This document shows, piece by piece, positions 9,954 to 24,900 of a stretch of 64,000 bases of DNA; within the stretch, counting starts at the first letter, position 1, and every line of letters starts with the position of its first letter. The position numbers were made by a program, and so were the translations under genes. The notes under the pieces were generated by a model. The model searched no databases and had not been told where the DNA came from. It saw nothing but the letters and a program-made list of their open reading frames with translations. Source of the DNA: Haliclystus octoradiatus (lineage: Eukaryota > Cnidaria > Staurozoa > Stauromedusae > Haliclystidae); assembly GCA_916610825.1 (NCBI GenBank), contig OU744448.1:3211501-3275500 (forward strand), given 5' to 3'.

Positions 9954-12900
9954 CTATGATATTCAAGAATGGAAAGAAGAGATTCAGAAAAATGCTACGG
10001 TGTGTAGTATAAAGGATGCTTACGCTATTTTCACAGGTTCCAAATGAGTCCCTTGAGAATTATTTAAAGAAAAGATCGATAGCCCTGATGTAGGTGTATT
10101 TTGAAGACATGGCACCGGGATGTATTGCTATGCCACATCAACACGATCGATATGGAAAAGCTCTAAGAAAACTGTTAAAATTTTCTGGCATTTCATGAAT
10201 ATAAAGCATGACTGAGTTTTAGAACTTTCCTAATATGTCTTGGCGGCTTACAAAAGTACATCCCTCAAAGATTTCTTTTGCTACAAACAAGACTACTTTC
10301 TCTACAAAATTGATGCTGCATTATTTCAATGGACTTTTATAATTTTCCTCAATTTCTGAAAATAGCACAACTCATCTAAAAGGTATCAATTTACACCCCC
10401 CCCCTCCCCAAGCTGTTATTGGATCTTTTTATATGACAACGAAACTAAACGCAGTAACGCATAAATTATAACCACATCTTAGCAGAACTTGTATGACGGA
10501 AACCACAAATTTGGCTCACAGACCTTAGTTTCTAAACAAAAGCTCGGGGCTGGTACACGCATGCTAATTCTGTTGTTAGATACTTACTTTCCCAAGCACC
10601 ATTATCAAATTCCTTGAGTGCCATCCCAGAATTGGAAATTGCACCCTTGATTATATGATGCACCTTGATCGATCCACTAATGGCTGTATAATCTTTATCG
10701 CTTATGCTTGTCCAACGCTTTCGTTTTTGGTTGTATCTCATGTATGCTTTACCATCATGTGATATACCATATATATCATTGTTTGAAGGATTTCTTCCTA
10801 ATATACTACCTACTTGTAGATTTTCACCTGTATTAATGCAGTAAAACGATAACAATACTTTCTATTGCAGTTATGATTGTACTAGCTGAGAGTGTATGCA
10901 TTATTAAATAGTAATAAATTAAAAAAAAGAAATCATAGTGAGGTTAAACTCAGATACACATATAATGTGAAAGTGCTCAATGTTGGATAAAACAAAGCAT
11001 TATATAATAAGAGACAAAGATGAGGCAAAATATTTTTAGTATTACCGTCTGAAGATCACAATTAAACATGTGAAACTCCAATATTGAATTACAATTTTTG
11101 TATGCAATGTTTACTCATTATTATTTAAATGACATAACTGCACTGGCAAACACCTGACAGATTGATAAGAAAATTGTTCTGACTTTGGAAACTTTCTCAA
11201 TATTTATTGAGTTTTCTAATTTGAGAGAGCAATTTCTTCTAATAAGAAATATTTTCTTAAATCAAATTCCCTTTTCTTTTCAAAACAAGAAAGTATTTCT
11301 TGAATTTATACTGCAGAGTAATACATCAAAGATTGAAGGAATTATGTATTTTGATAATCATACGGAGTCAAATTTCGACGGTACAGTATAACGGTAGATG
11401 ATATATGATGAGTTGTCAAAGAAAATCTTGTCTTTTATAGGCATCATGCAATGCCAAACTGCTGTGATATGTGCTCGGTAACGAGCAAGTATTTTAAGGT
11501 ATATCGATAAATTTAAAATGAAAACTCCGGAGCATTAAAGTTTTTTATTCACAAAGCATGCTGCAGACATTGAGGCGCCTCATAAAGAGGAAAACGTACA
11601 TTTTCATCTCCCGTACATTTGTATATGATTCCAAATGAGCAAATGTAGGTATGCATCGGATCGGATAACGACATTTTCAGGTATGAAACGCGCCATTTAA
11701 AAACTCCCGGATACTTTTCTCAGAGGACTGAGGTTTGTTCTCGAAGTTCCCTATAGTTCTGGGCTGTATCGGAATATTGAAGACTTTTACAGATTGTAAA
11801 TCCACGAAGGTATCCTCCTGAATTTGAAACGAAAGTATGCCACCAGCAGGTCTAATACAATGATTTTCAATTACTAGCTGAATATAGGGAAAATACCTGA
11901 TAGATATAATTATAATAACAGAGGATGAAAGTTGACCAAGAAAATACACTCACGATTAAAGAAAGCACCATCGGGGCCAGACCAGTAACAAGATGGTAGA
12001 TTACTAGAAATTAAAGAGTGTAGTTGAATAATTCATCGCACAGACACACCTTTTGATTAAATTACAGCACCTTGCTTTTGCTGTTGTTGTTGATGTTGTT
12101 GTTTACTTAGTCAATGGAAAACACAGGAATACCCTAAGCATCCACTTATTTATATTCTTCCATTGCAGTTTTTTCTTGCAAAGTAATAACAAGCAAAAAT
12201 AGTAAACTTCGATGGTTTCCGCTTATCCAACGTCGTAATCAGGATAAATCAAGACGTTATGAATCAGACGGAAGTCCGTCCTGACAACGTCGGTGTTTTC
12301 ATGATGTATAGTACAGCCTTTTAAATTATACGTAAATACATCCAGAATTAAAAAAATGAAAAGAATTTAGTTATTTAATGTGCTGACCTATAGTAGTTAT
12401 CCAGAGTAATCTTAATAGAGTTATTTTAGATCAAACAACTTTCTGCTTGAAATGATGGATTGATATCGAACGCCCGAAGAATATTTTTGTAGATTTGAGT
12501 TATTCAATGTTTGGAGATGGTAATTACAGTTTAGTTGGATTGTTTACGCAAATGTATAAATGACATAGATAATGTTATAACCGTTTTAAAACTCTTGAAA
12601 GCGCAAATTTGAATTGCACTCTAGATATAATTATCTTGATGCAGCTAATCCAGCTATCACTGAGATACTGTTGACACCCTCATGGATCCTCCAAATATAC
12701 TTATCAATTTAACATACAAAACTTACTTTACTTTCTTTCCGATGCAAACATGAATAACAGAAGGATTGACATTATCATCCCAAGCAAATCCTTGTCTGTA
12801 AAACTCTTTATGGAACATGCAAAACAAAATGAATTTAGCATTGATTAAATTGGAGAATTATACGGTTTTCAAAAACGCTTGCTGGGGGATTTTCGCACTC

Positions 12901-15900
12901 TCCCATTAGCCTAATTGTGTCCATGTTCATGGGATCTATCCAAGTCGGAGTTAATCATCAGTTTCTTAACTAACTGCTCATGCTTTTCCCAAAGGAAAAA
13001 GTAAGGAAAATTCTGTATTGAAATAATTCAAACTTACTCCGATCAAAACAATGAAACCCTCAAACTCTGTTGATTTTGATGTGACTCTTAACTTCGTTGT
13101 TATTGTTACTGTGACTCCCGACACTGGCCAGATGATCAACTGGGGTGGCCGAATGAGGCCAACATTTGTCAGCGTTTACACAACATCGATCGCGTTTGTT
13201 GTAAAAATGCTGGCCAAATGCTGGCTGGGCGGCCAAATGAACCCAACATTTTGCCAGCATTTGATAAGAATTCCGCTTAATGTTGTGCAAAATCTTGGTT
13301 GGGGTGGCCAAATGTCTTGAGTCTCAAGTTAAGTGGATGTTGTTGATCTCCTCTCGGATAATACTAAATTTGAGAAACTCAGAGGGAGGTTATTAAGAAA
13401 CTGTGACCCTGGGATGTATTTCTAAGGAACGTCAATATCGCAACTGTCACAAAGCCATATCATTCTTGCAATAGGCTAGAGCTATATTTAGATTTGAAGA
13501 TGCAACTGTTCTTTCTCAGAGTAAAGCAAATCAATTTACACAAGATCAAGTGTTTCTTAAAAGTGTCGTACACCTAGATAATTGTAGAGATCTTACCTGG
13601 CTTTTTTCCATCAGGTAATGTAGGTGCAATTGTTGGCGGAGTGACAGGTAACCTAATAGGTATACTATAAACTTTCATTATTGTATAATCATTTTGTTTG
13701 TCATCAACGTATGTAACAATAGCAGCAAATGTGATATTAAAATCTCCTTCTCGTTGAAATTTTCTTTCAAATATTTTTGTTGGTAAATGATCAACAGGAG
13801 TAGTGTCAAAGAATGATAATTCTTGGTGATACTATAATAAAAAATTTATAAATCTAAGTTATTATTGTTTCTGTATGATTTTGCTGCAGCTGCAATTAGA
13901 GATCAATATCAGCATGCTACATAATTAGTATTACGTATATGGTATTTCCATGGAAATTATTTAATTATGCTCCCATACATTGTGTGTGAAGGATTGAACG
14001 ATAAGGCAACAGAAAATCACGAGCCCACTCTCCCGCGCCATAAAGATATGACCCAGCATGAGAAATTGTGCACCGTTGCTTTCAATAATAACTTACGCAA
14101 GTTTACAAACTTTCAAACGACCTTCCTACCAAAAAGTTACAAAAATGATTTGAAAATCGTTGATCAACTTTGAAATTCTCATTCGTAACGTCTGATATCA
14201 AATTGCAAGGTCAATTGCGATTCTGATGCGAATCTGTTTTTTTTTTCGGTGTTGATATCGAGAGTTGGAATCGTATCTGCACGAATCATATTGATTGAAG
14301 CAATGTCGTTATTCTACAATAGATAACATCTAATTATGTACTTTAAATATATATCAGTGACTCCACAGCAAGATATAACCATCTCTTTTTCTCCATTTAG
14401 ACTTGCTATCTTCTTTACAATTTATTTCATAATTTCTATTTATTTAATTTCCACTCCAGTCATGAAAATGTATTACTAACCATGTTACTATATGAAACCC
14501 AATATTCTTTACCTGAAATATTGCACGATGTACTTTGTATGTATAATTTGGAGTCAAATTTGCATCATCCAATCTAGCATAGCTTGGTAACATAATGATC
14601 ACTGATGCATTATAAGCGTAAGATGATGACAATGGAGAACGATGCTTCAAAGCAAAGGAATGTGAGATAGTACTTCTGCAATAAAAATTCATAGTTTCTC
14701 AACTAATTTTTAATTTCAATTTGAAAGTTTGATACTTGTAACCTAATGCGTATATATCTATTCCAAAATAGGAATGATTCACCTTCTTGTGCGATTGGAC
14801 TACTGGAAATTAGACGCAATAATTCTCAAGCAACAATTTCAACAAAGGAAAAATCCATATCGTAAATGAGGTCGTCGCCCTTTCCTAATCACTAAAATTG
14901 TCTTCACGGTATACTTCCGTAGAGCACCGACGCATATTTTTATTTATTGGCACTATTTTGGCATCCTGTTGGCAATTTTGGGCTAATGGAATTTCAGTTT
15001 TGGCTTCCTTTTGAAAATGTTCCACTTTCCAACAATGATATTGTGCTAGTACATTCCCTACTGTGAGATGTCCAAATGGCGTTTAAATGCAAGTCAGTAT
15101 TCATGTTCGGAGATTTTGTGGTATCAGTTCCAAGCAAAACCTGCAATTTTGAGTTGCTAAATACAAAAAGAATCTCAAATTAGCATCTCCTTAAAAACGT
15201 GCATTAGTATTGTGAATTTGACTTACACTATTGAGTTTATGACAATGTAAAAATGGAACAAAGTGTCAACTTCTTAAATATTATAACGTATCAAATCTTA
15301 CCCAAAAGTGAGAGGAACAGCGTTATGGGTAATATTCCATGCTAGATCTAACCATGGACGTTGAATAGTTGGCACATATGCATTAAATTGAGTTTTTCCA
15401 ATCCAAATCATTTCACTTCCACCATACATCCCAACACCAACCCAATAACGTGTATTATTAACTGTCATATTTTGATGAAAATTCATTGTGACGGTAAACG
15501 TGACTTTTAGCTTGTTTTTAAGATTATTGCGAATATCATCAGAAGTATGTAAAATATTTCCAAAATCAATTGTTACAATGTTATGAATTTTAGGATTTGT
15601 ATCTGTTGATATATATATTGGTTTTGCATCTGGTTTATCAATCTGAAGGTTGACTCCAATGTTTTCTATATTGACATCATGAATAGCAAACACTGAACGA
15701 TTATTCTCCGTTTGTGCGAGGATCTATAACATATAAGAATCAAGTTGCATTTTCAGCAAATTATTGATTATTGAGGAACATAAACACATTTACTGCCGAG
15801 AAGGAATGGAGCAACAGCTTGCTTCTTACGAAATTTGTGTTCATTAAAGTACACGTTGAATTAACATGTAATTAGAGTTCCTAATTAGTGTATCTAGAGT

Positions 15901-18900
15901 TCAACATGATTTAATAATATAAACTGTATAAAGTAAAAATTAAAAAACAGATTCACTGTACAATATGTTAAAAATTTCCTGTATATATTTTATGATTATT
16001 TTCAGTTTGAAACTATTGTAAAAAAAAAAAAAAAAAAATTAACATGTAATTTGCCTGTATATACACTCATCTAAATTATATCATAGTCAATAGAATATCG
16101 ATAAAATAGAATTGATCTAAGAATAAGAATAAGAACAATTTTCAGTTAATCACACTTCTAGTCACCTCGTATAAGTACAAAATGATAGAAGGAAGTTAGC
16201 ACAATGAAGACAAATTAAAATTATGGAACCATGTGTTGCATCATGGCGAAATTCACTCAGCCAGGAGCGGTGGGGTGTTTGTAAAAGGATATATTTTAAA
16301 TATAATGCCATAACAAGTTAAGTGCCATACTTAACCGTCAAACCTATATGACCATGAAAGATACTTCGAAAATACTTCACTTCATTCAAAAATTTATTTA
16401 ATTTATTTATTTAAATTTTTTTTTTTTAACAAAAATTAGTTTCAGGTTTGCATGCACATAGATTATTTTATAACTCTTTTTACTATTGATGAATTCGAAA
16501 TTTTAAATAATAATTTTGTAATATAAAAAAATTGCACAGAAGGTGAGAGTTGAGACCCATGTATCAGTAAACTTGGTATAATTGCACATATTCTCTTTGT
16601 TGGTTGCAAGTAGTATAAATATGTGCGTTCTAAGACAATAGAAAGAAATTAAAGATACGAAAAACAATACAAATCTATTGTATGTGGAAATCATTTCCAA
16701 AAACGTTTGTGATGCTACTACGATTAATAATTTAAAAAAAAATGAAAACTCAATTATTAAAGATGTCATAAGTTGATTATATGTTTTATAGATATTCGAG
16801 GAACATTTTAATCAGTTTATTTTACTATTTGTAAATCTAAAACGTATATGACCATATTTATGGCATTCTTTGTAAAGAAATATGTCATGCGAAGGAGAGA
16901 CAGCACATTCACACAGGAAAATTCATTTGCTAGGGTAGGCTTTTATTCTTGTTTTAAGCAGCACATTTTCTTAAATCAAGAAAATAAGTGATGTGAGTAT
17001 TTCATAAAGAATATATTTTCTTGAATCAAGAAGATTTTTCTATGCTAGACTAAAACTGCTCAAAATATTGAAAAGATTTGGAGCAATTCCATATAAGTTC
17101 ACAACTCTGTGCTGCTTGCTCATTTTTAATTGCCATGAGAGGATTTATTTTGCGACATCTGATCTTATACGGTCAGTGTGATTGCGTTATGTAATGTGAC
17201 TTTTGTATTTGAAACGAGGCTGTTTGCGAGGCATTTGTGAGATGTACATATATATTATATTAGATATTGTCTAATAACAAAAACAGGGCTCAATGAAACC
17301 ATCTAAGTTAAGTCAGATTTCCTCTCTAAATATCAAATAAAAATATTCACATTTTAAAATGTTAATTTCTATTAGGGCAGCCCATATACCTTCAAATTTT
17401 ATGCATGTTAAAAATACTTTAAAAAATTGAATCTTCTCGCCAAATTCTTGTGAAACTTTACCATAATGATTTAGCAGAATTTCGTAATTTTTCTTTCTTT
17501 TGATCATAGATTATGAATTTTAAAATAGGGCCGGCTTAATTTTTGCCTGCTGTGAAATTTCACCGTCCTCCCCGATTTCTGAAAACTGCATACTCCAGTC
17601 CAAAGTCCGAGTCTGCCTACCCAAGTCCGTGAGGCCTTGGTGTAGTGGCTAGGGCGTTAGACCACGGCCCGCAGGGTCTCGGGTTCAATCCCTGGCCGGA
17701 TCACTATAGATTGGCGTCAGGGAGAGCATCCGGCTATCAAACGCACACAAGCTTCGAAAAACTACTAACAAGAAATTAACCTACCCGGTTTGTGGATAAA
17801 TGATTGATCCAAAAAAAAAAAAAAAAAAAAATTGAAGGTTCCCCTCCCGGGAATGTTCTATAAATTTGTAGTTGTGATTTAAATTACCTCGATTACGCAG
17901 GGTGTCCGTAATTTTGTAATAAGAATTTCGAGAGATAGTTTCCTCTGTTCACCAGGCATCATTTCATTTGATCCATCAAGAGTTAGTAGATAGGATGGTG
18001 TACCAATCAGTGTTGTAATACTTTCTTCTATTGGTAGTTTCTTGATGCCATCCGTATTGTTATATTCAAGTATAAATTTCACTTCCGCTGTTGCTAATGG
18101 TGTTACTTTTTGAATGACTTGTAACATAATTGTCGCACTAAACTTTTCACCTTGCATAAAATAGAAAATAGCTACATAATTGTTTTTATATCGTTACTGA
18201 AGGATAAGATACCTAACAAAGTATTTAAGGAAGTCTGGAGCCACTGTTTGCATATTTCTATTTCTTCATGTCGCTAGGGTTCTCCTCGTCCATGCGTCTC
18301 TTTATCATCTCGTTCGCAATTTATCCTGCTAGGCTTTAGGACCTCTTTTCTGACATTTGCTAATATTTTAGTACGTCTCCATACTAACTAAGGTTCGTAA
18401 ATCGTAAGATGGAAATAAGATCATTTAGCATCATTTCAGGTAGACTATATTGGCTACTAACAGAGCAGAGACTTGTTTTCAAAATTGTGTTTTTTATGTA
18501 TAACATTGTTAATGACCTTAATCCTCTTTATCTATGTGATGTTTTACGTAAACACTAGTTAAAAAAAGAACTCTTTATGAATTGATAAGCTCTTTGTTTC
18601 AAGTGTAAGTCTGTGATTCAAGACACTGTGAGCTTGCCTCGTTCATCTCATCAATGAATTTCCTTTTATCAAAGACTCGAAAGCAGAAGTTCCAACTTTG
18701 AAGTTAATGATTTTCTCAGATGGTATAGAGCAGCCGAATCTCATATCTCATCATATCATATCGATTGTGGCTCAACTCCCCTGAAAGGTAATGGTTGGAT
18801 GGAAGGGTCCAGATGATCAACAAGGAGCATTTAAAGAGGCTTAGAACAGTAGAGCAAAATTTTCGTTCTGTTGTATTTTTTTTTTTAATTTCCGAACAGA

Positions 18901-21900
18901 ATTTAAAGGTCCAGAACTTTTTATCGGGTATAAAAAAGGGTACCCAAAATAATATTTGGACTAAGGGGCTTTGAATTCATCCTATTTTTTACGTCAATAA
19001 TAATACATGTTATGTCAGAGGAAAAACATAAAAGCAATATAGTAGTCACACATTTCAATGAAGCAACGCACAAAGTAGTAATAATAAAAAAAATATCAAC
19101 ACAATTAGTATCGTTATGGCATTTCTTACCAGGTGAGAGCTTCTCACCATCAATAGGAGCAAATTTATAGAAAGTGCCATTGACTTTCTCTAATTGTGGT
19201 CTAGATGCTGCAGTTGGTTCAAGATATTGAAGACTTATCATTAACGTGATCGCTACTGCAGTAGTCTCTGAAGTTGAAGCATGATCAATAACCCATTCAA
19301 CCATAACAGGATCATCAATAAATACAGATGTCGTTGGCGTCAATGTTGTGCTTGAGACTGATAAGTTGAGAGACGGTTCCACCTATAAGATTCCAATAAG
19401 GAGTTTTATCAAATAACAACATTTACTTGGATCACCAAAAGAAGGGTGCCGAAGGGAGTTTAGGAACATATGAAAGGAAATTCACAAATAACTCATTTAA
19501 ATATTGTTGAATCGATTATTATTATTATTTTTTTTTTTTAGATCATTAATAAAATTAATTGATTTACCATGCGTCTATATGGAAGTACTTTCTCCCACGG
19601 AATTTTCAAAAGGACTGGAGAGAAAATTATTGTTAAATTATCTTGATCTGTAATGAAAACTTTCCAATTTTACATTATGATTATTTATTGTAGTTGTTTT
19701 CATTGTCATTATCAATAACAAAATTTTCTTATCAAGTTTTCATTCCAGTTTATAAGAATCTTTATTTGCATAACATAATCGAACAAACCTTGATTATAAT
19801 AAAAGAAGTTTGTTCGACCCATAAAACACGACTTTTTGTTTCGAATCCAATACCAATCGAATGAGTCGAGCCATTAGCCAATAAATGATGATCTTTGACA
19901 GTCAAATCGAATGCTATATTCAAGCACGGGTCATTTACATCAACGATCTGATTAAGGAAAGTATACAAAATTGATTAAAATATTGAAAAACATCATGGGA
20001 CATGATATATGAAAAGTTTGAAAACTGGCTTCAGCTTTTTTAATATTAACGGCAAATGCATTCTGCATGCATGCATCACATACGGGTGAGAAATTTATTG
20101 TGAGGATATTTCGCAAGAACGAGAATATCATATCAACAATATTTATATGATAAGAGAAAGAGGTATAATTAGGTCCCGTGATTAAAAGGGGGACATCATT
20201 GTTGGAGAGCAATCATTTTGAAATGAAGAAAATTTCATTCTCGTAAGAATTTTACTTAATTCAAATTCAATTTGAGTTGTTTCAAGCCACAAAAATTCTT
20301 GATTTAAGAAAAAATTGTTTAAAAGCTGGATCTATACATTATATTTTGCTTGAAACAAACCATTTTTTCTCAATACAAGAATTTTTGTTCCTTGAGACAA
20401 GTTAAAGTAACTTGAGCCAAATAAAATACTCTTGCAAGAAGGAAATTTTTCCTGTGTACACATAATACACGTGAACACTTGCTAGGATAATGATCCCAAT
20501 TATCTGACATTGTGTTTGCTTAGCCCAAACACTTTATGTCTTGGGGAATTTGCTTGTGTTATGGAAAAAAACATTTTATTCGAACTCTGACTCACCCCCG
20601 ACACATATCAAACACGTAACAACAAATATATTCACGATTATGTGAACTTCTGAGAAGAAAAAGTCTGTTATTTTACTTATTTGTAGAAGAATTCCTTGAC
20701 AAAACAGCATGCATTCATAAATCTTCCCCGAAAACGAACCGAAACAGAACAGCGGAAAACCGAAACACACACACACACACACACATAGGCAGACTTTAGC
20801 ATTTATACATATCATTTTAGTTTTTTAAGTTTTTATCATTATCAATAAATAACAAAAATTATTTACCTCAACGAATCCAAAATCAAACACAATTCGATCA
20901 TTTCCATAAAATGGTTCTGTTGTAAAATATGAGGCTGTTTCTGTACCGTTTATTTTGAGAGATCCTTTATCTGCAACGCCATTATCAACAGTCATAAACT
21001 GATACTGTTCAATGTTTGATGTTATTTCTATTGATGCATACATATTGATGCTTGGTGGAAAACATACTTCAACAGTGAAGGTTATTGCTGGGTGATATAC
21101 TTGAATAGCTATGGAAATAATACATTCAACATTATCATCATCATTCATTCAGAAACCTGATATGATACAAGCATTTCACGACAGGATATAGGAATAACGT
21201 GAAAAAAATATTGAGAGGAATCGTGCGATAGTTTTAGAAAAGGTTTTCTATCTGTGTGATCAGGTTCTTGCTTCAAGCAAAATCGACAATCGTGTCAACT
21301 TTGAAACATTATGTCTAAATTTAAGCACAAAACATCATTTGTGCATAGGGTACATAGACTGTGAGAAAGTAAAAATTTTGTTCATATTTATTTAAAACTT
21401 TCATCAAATTTTTATTGTGGAAGCCTAGAAACGGATAAAGATGAACGGATAAGATTGATAGGAGCAAAATAGTCAATCTTTATTGTTTAATAAGACACGA
21501 GCTTAAAATATCGATTAAAATGAGCCCCTTTGAAGTGTCTCAAATCTACTACGGTTCTCCAGGAGGATAAACAAGAGCCATCTATTTATAAGAGTGGGGA
21601 TACGCATCTTTTGGGGCTCGAAAATCACCATTTTCGTTCCCTTGAAACGAAGTTTTACTTTTTGTTTGCTATTTGAACAAAAAGGTTTCGAATTCATGAT
21701 ACTATTTTCGCGCGCTTTGTTAAATTTTCACAAACCTGGGTTTGACGGAACGAAATCGGTGCCCATAAAATCACGTGACTGGCATCTGTCTAATTGGAGT
21801 TGAGAGCGGCACATGAAAGAGCGTTGGGATACTCTTGAAAATAGATGGCTTTGGGATACACATCATTCATCTCACTTGAAACATATGCAGATTTTATAGC

Positions 21901-24900
21901 CCTGTTAAAAAACTTCGAAGGAGGTCATTTTTTCACATTTACTTACGATCTTGATTGCCTCTCCTGAAAGTTGCAGTAGGGTACACGCTGTAAACAACAG
22001 GTTTTGATAATACGCCAAATTGGATGATTGCTTCAGATTCTGTTTCATTTGAATCGATCTCACATTGTATGTAAAGTGAGGCAAGAGCTTGAATACCATA
22101 TTTTACTTTAGTTGTCATTTCAATTGAAAATACCTGACCTTCTTTCAAGCCAGATATGCTGAAGGTTAAGTGATTATTAGGATGAACTTGAGCATTTACC
22201 AAATTAGAATCCATTATGTCAGGATTTGATGTTATTGTAAAATTAGTTATTGTCATGATTAGATTATTACTTCGACAATCAAAGTTGGTTCGACTTACTT
22301 CTTTAGGTGTTATGTTATGATAAAATGAACCTTTAAATGTAATAATCTCTCCAATTCCAAAGTAGAATCTGTCTTTGATGTGTGGAACCAAAACAAATAA
22401 CAAACTGTGAGCTTCTATTGGATGTCCTACTGAATCCTATAATATAAAAAAACAAGAAGTTATTGAAGGGCTGGTAGACTGTTATCAGTCCAGTGAAAAA
22501 GGAGTTGTAAACTTATCATGCAGGTTCTGAATAAATGATGATGATGATGATCTGAATCATCTTTGACTATATAGATTTGATAAGAAAAGTCAAACGATTT
22601 CAAGTCTTCATATTGTATTATTATAAAAAACGTATCGCCATAATACGAATGATTTGATCCTTAAACGGTGATCAATGGCCAGTTTAATTTCACATGCTGC
22701 TTGTATTTTTTATTGTAAGGCTGTGTAATAGCTATAAGTAAGTGGAGTATATGAAGGTGTCTCAGACTTCCTGTATTTAAATCTAAGATATCCTCCACAC
22801 AAGACATAACAAATCAAAATCAAAAGTTAATGGGACAACGCTTACCGTCAGTTCTCGTTTATTCAACTGATGCTTTACAGGATAAGAATCCACACTTCCT
22901 TTATTTAACCCAGTTACACTGACTGTAATAGCTGTAGAAGCATACGCTACTATTTTCTGCCCTTCTACTATCTCTGTTTTTGAATTCTTTGCCTCAATGA
23001 CTAAATGGTATTTTGGCTGCACAAGTTGACCATCAACAATGACATCACCAGTTTTAGGATTGATATAAAATGGCGGGTAGTTACTTTTCTTTTCATTTAG
23101 ATAATAAGTAATTTCAGCACATGGACAATTGACTTTCTTTTTACAAAATCGTGCATCTAAATCAGTTGCTATAACTTTAGTTAGTGTTGTACCAATGCGG
23201 GAACTTGTTGGAAGTTGCATTTGAGTCGGTTTTCCAAAAACTGGAACGTTTGGATTTGCTGTATAAAAGATGTAACAATATTATTAGTGGAGGTATTGGT
23301 AACAACTAGTTTTATGCTTTGCATTCAAATTTGAAATACATGGAAGTTCGATAATGATCAAGTTATGACAAAGAGCCAATAGAGGGAAATTTTAACTTCA
23401 TCTAAGTGGCTGAGAAAAGAGTTGCACTCTCGACGATAATGAGTAATCACTAATCATGTCAACAACGACTAAGATGAATTAATTATTGTGGAAATGCAGA
23501 AACAAGAACAATCATGTCAAACAAAGAACTTCGTTTCTGTTTAGATGAGATAACGTAGACATAATATTAAAAATGCATCAGTACTTTTTGCACAAGAGTG
23601 TGCCATTCTGGGAATCTTTCTAGCACACAAAAATTGCAGATTTTGATAGAAATGAACGCTAAACGTGCCATGAACTGAATTGTTGAATAATTTATACGCC
23701 AACCGGGTACCTCACAGCAGGGATCTGAGCAACTCAAAGAAAGAAGTATCTGGATGAAGAAGATTACCTGAAGCAGGTAGCTAATATTGACAATGATGCC
23801 TATATAATGCAAAAATAGTCCCCATAAAAACTTTATATCATTTATATAGCGCCTACCGTATATTTCACATGTTTTGCCCTTCCAGCATGAATGACATTTG
23901 CATGATTTGGAAATTGTGTCACATACACCATTTCCACAGTCTGTTTCAACAAATCTATCATATAAAAATAAAAAATAACATTTGTTTAGCCAATAAATTA
24001 TATGTGATGCATCTTAGTCGGTGATATTGTAATGATGAGGAGATTGATCTGTAAACGTGAACAGAAGAAATGTACAGATTTACAGGAAGAACATTTAAAA
24101 AGAATATGATGTCAGAAATTACATCAATGCAGAACATTGTTATGATCTGATTGTCCATTTTACTTTGAAAATAAAATGTCTTCCTGTATAAAATAATGAT
24201 TTCGGAAATGGCTGAACACAGAGATTTGCCTCGATTCTTTGCGTTGGATTCTTATGCACAGACTTTTTATTTAATTTTATCCAAATAAAATGGACTCTGA
24301 CAGTTAGATATAAATGAGGTTCTTTAGTTTACCATAAGAAGATAAATCTTGAAAGAAGTAAAATCATTTCGAAAGAGTCAAGTTTTTCTCTCTTAAAAAG
24401 TAAGACGGAGTCACAAGACTGATAGAGATTGTATAACACTAAAAGTTGATTTAAAATAACAGAAAACATTTGTAACATGGCTAAATTATATGGTTATTGG
24501 CTTATTGCCCATATATTGTTTACATATTATTTTGAAATCATCCAAATTAGTAATTAATTTCATTCCTGGAAGAATTTGAAAGCATGAATTAATACTGCTA
24601 TATATGATGATACCCCGCATATTAATATTTACCTTTTGCATATCCCATCACATTTGCATGATTCGAATGTCTTTAAAATAGCACGATAGAATCGATTGAG
24701 ACTGGTCCCTTCTGACGATTCATTTGGATTACAATCGCAGACTTTTTCACAACTTTCTTCATACTCTATGCGACAGATTGGCTTTGCATCTAGAAATGAA
24801 ATAGCCGGTTAGTGTGTATGTGCGACGAGGAATCGAACCCCGGTCTCCCGCAGGGACTTCAGGCATTCTGCCATTGAACTACAGGCCCACTGTGTTTAAC

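Noticed and set aside
19568-19647. Possible extra 80-nt exon of gene A between exons 7 and 8 (IPWEKVLPYRRM)
   Set aside because: It has an acceptor and a donor and a plausible frame, but 80 nt breaks the reading frame when joined to the AAG|GTTTGT donor. It fits only with a poor donor 4 bases on, and gene B has no counterpart. RNA-seq would settle it.
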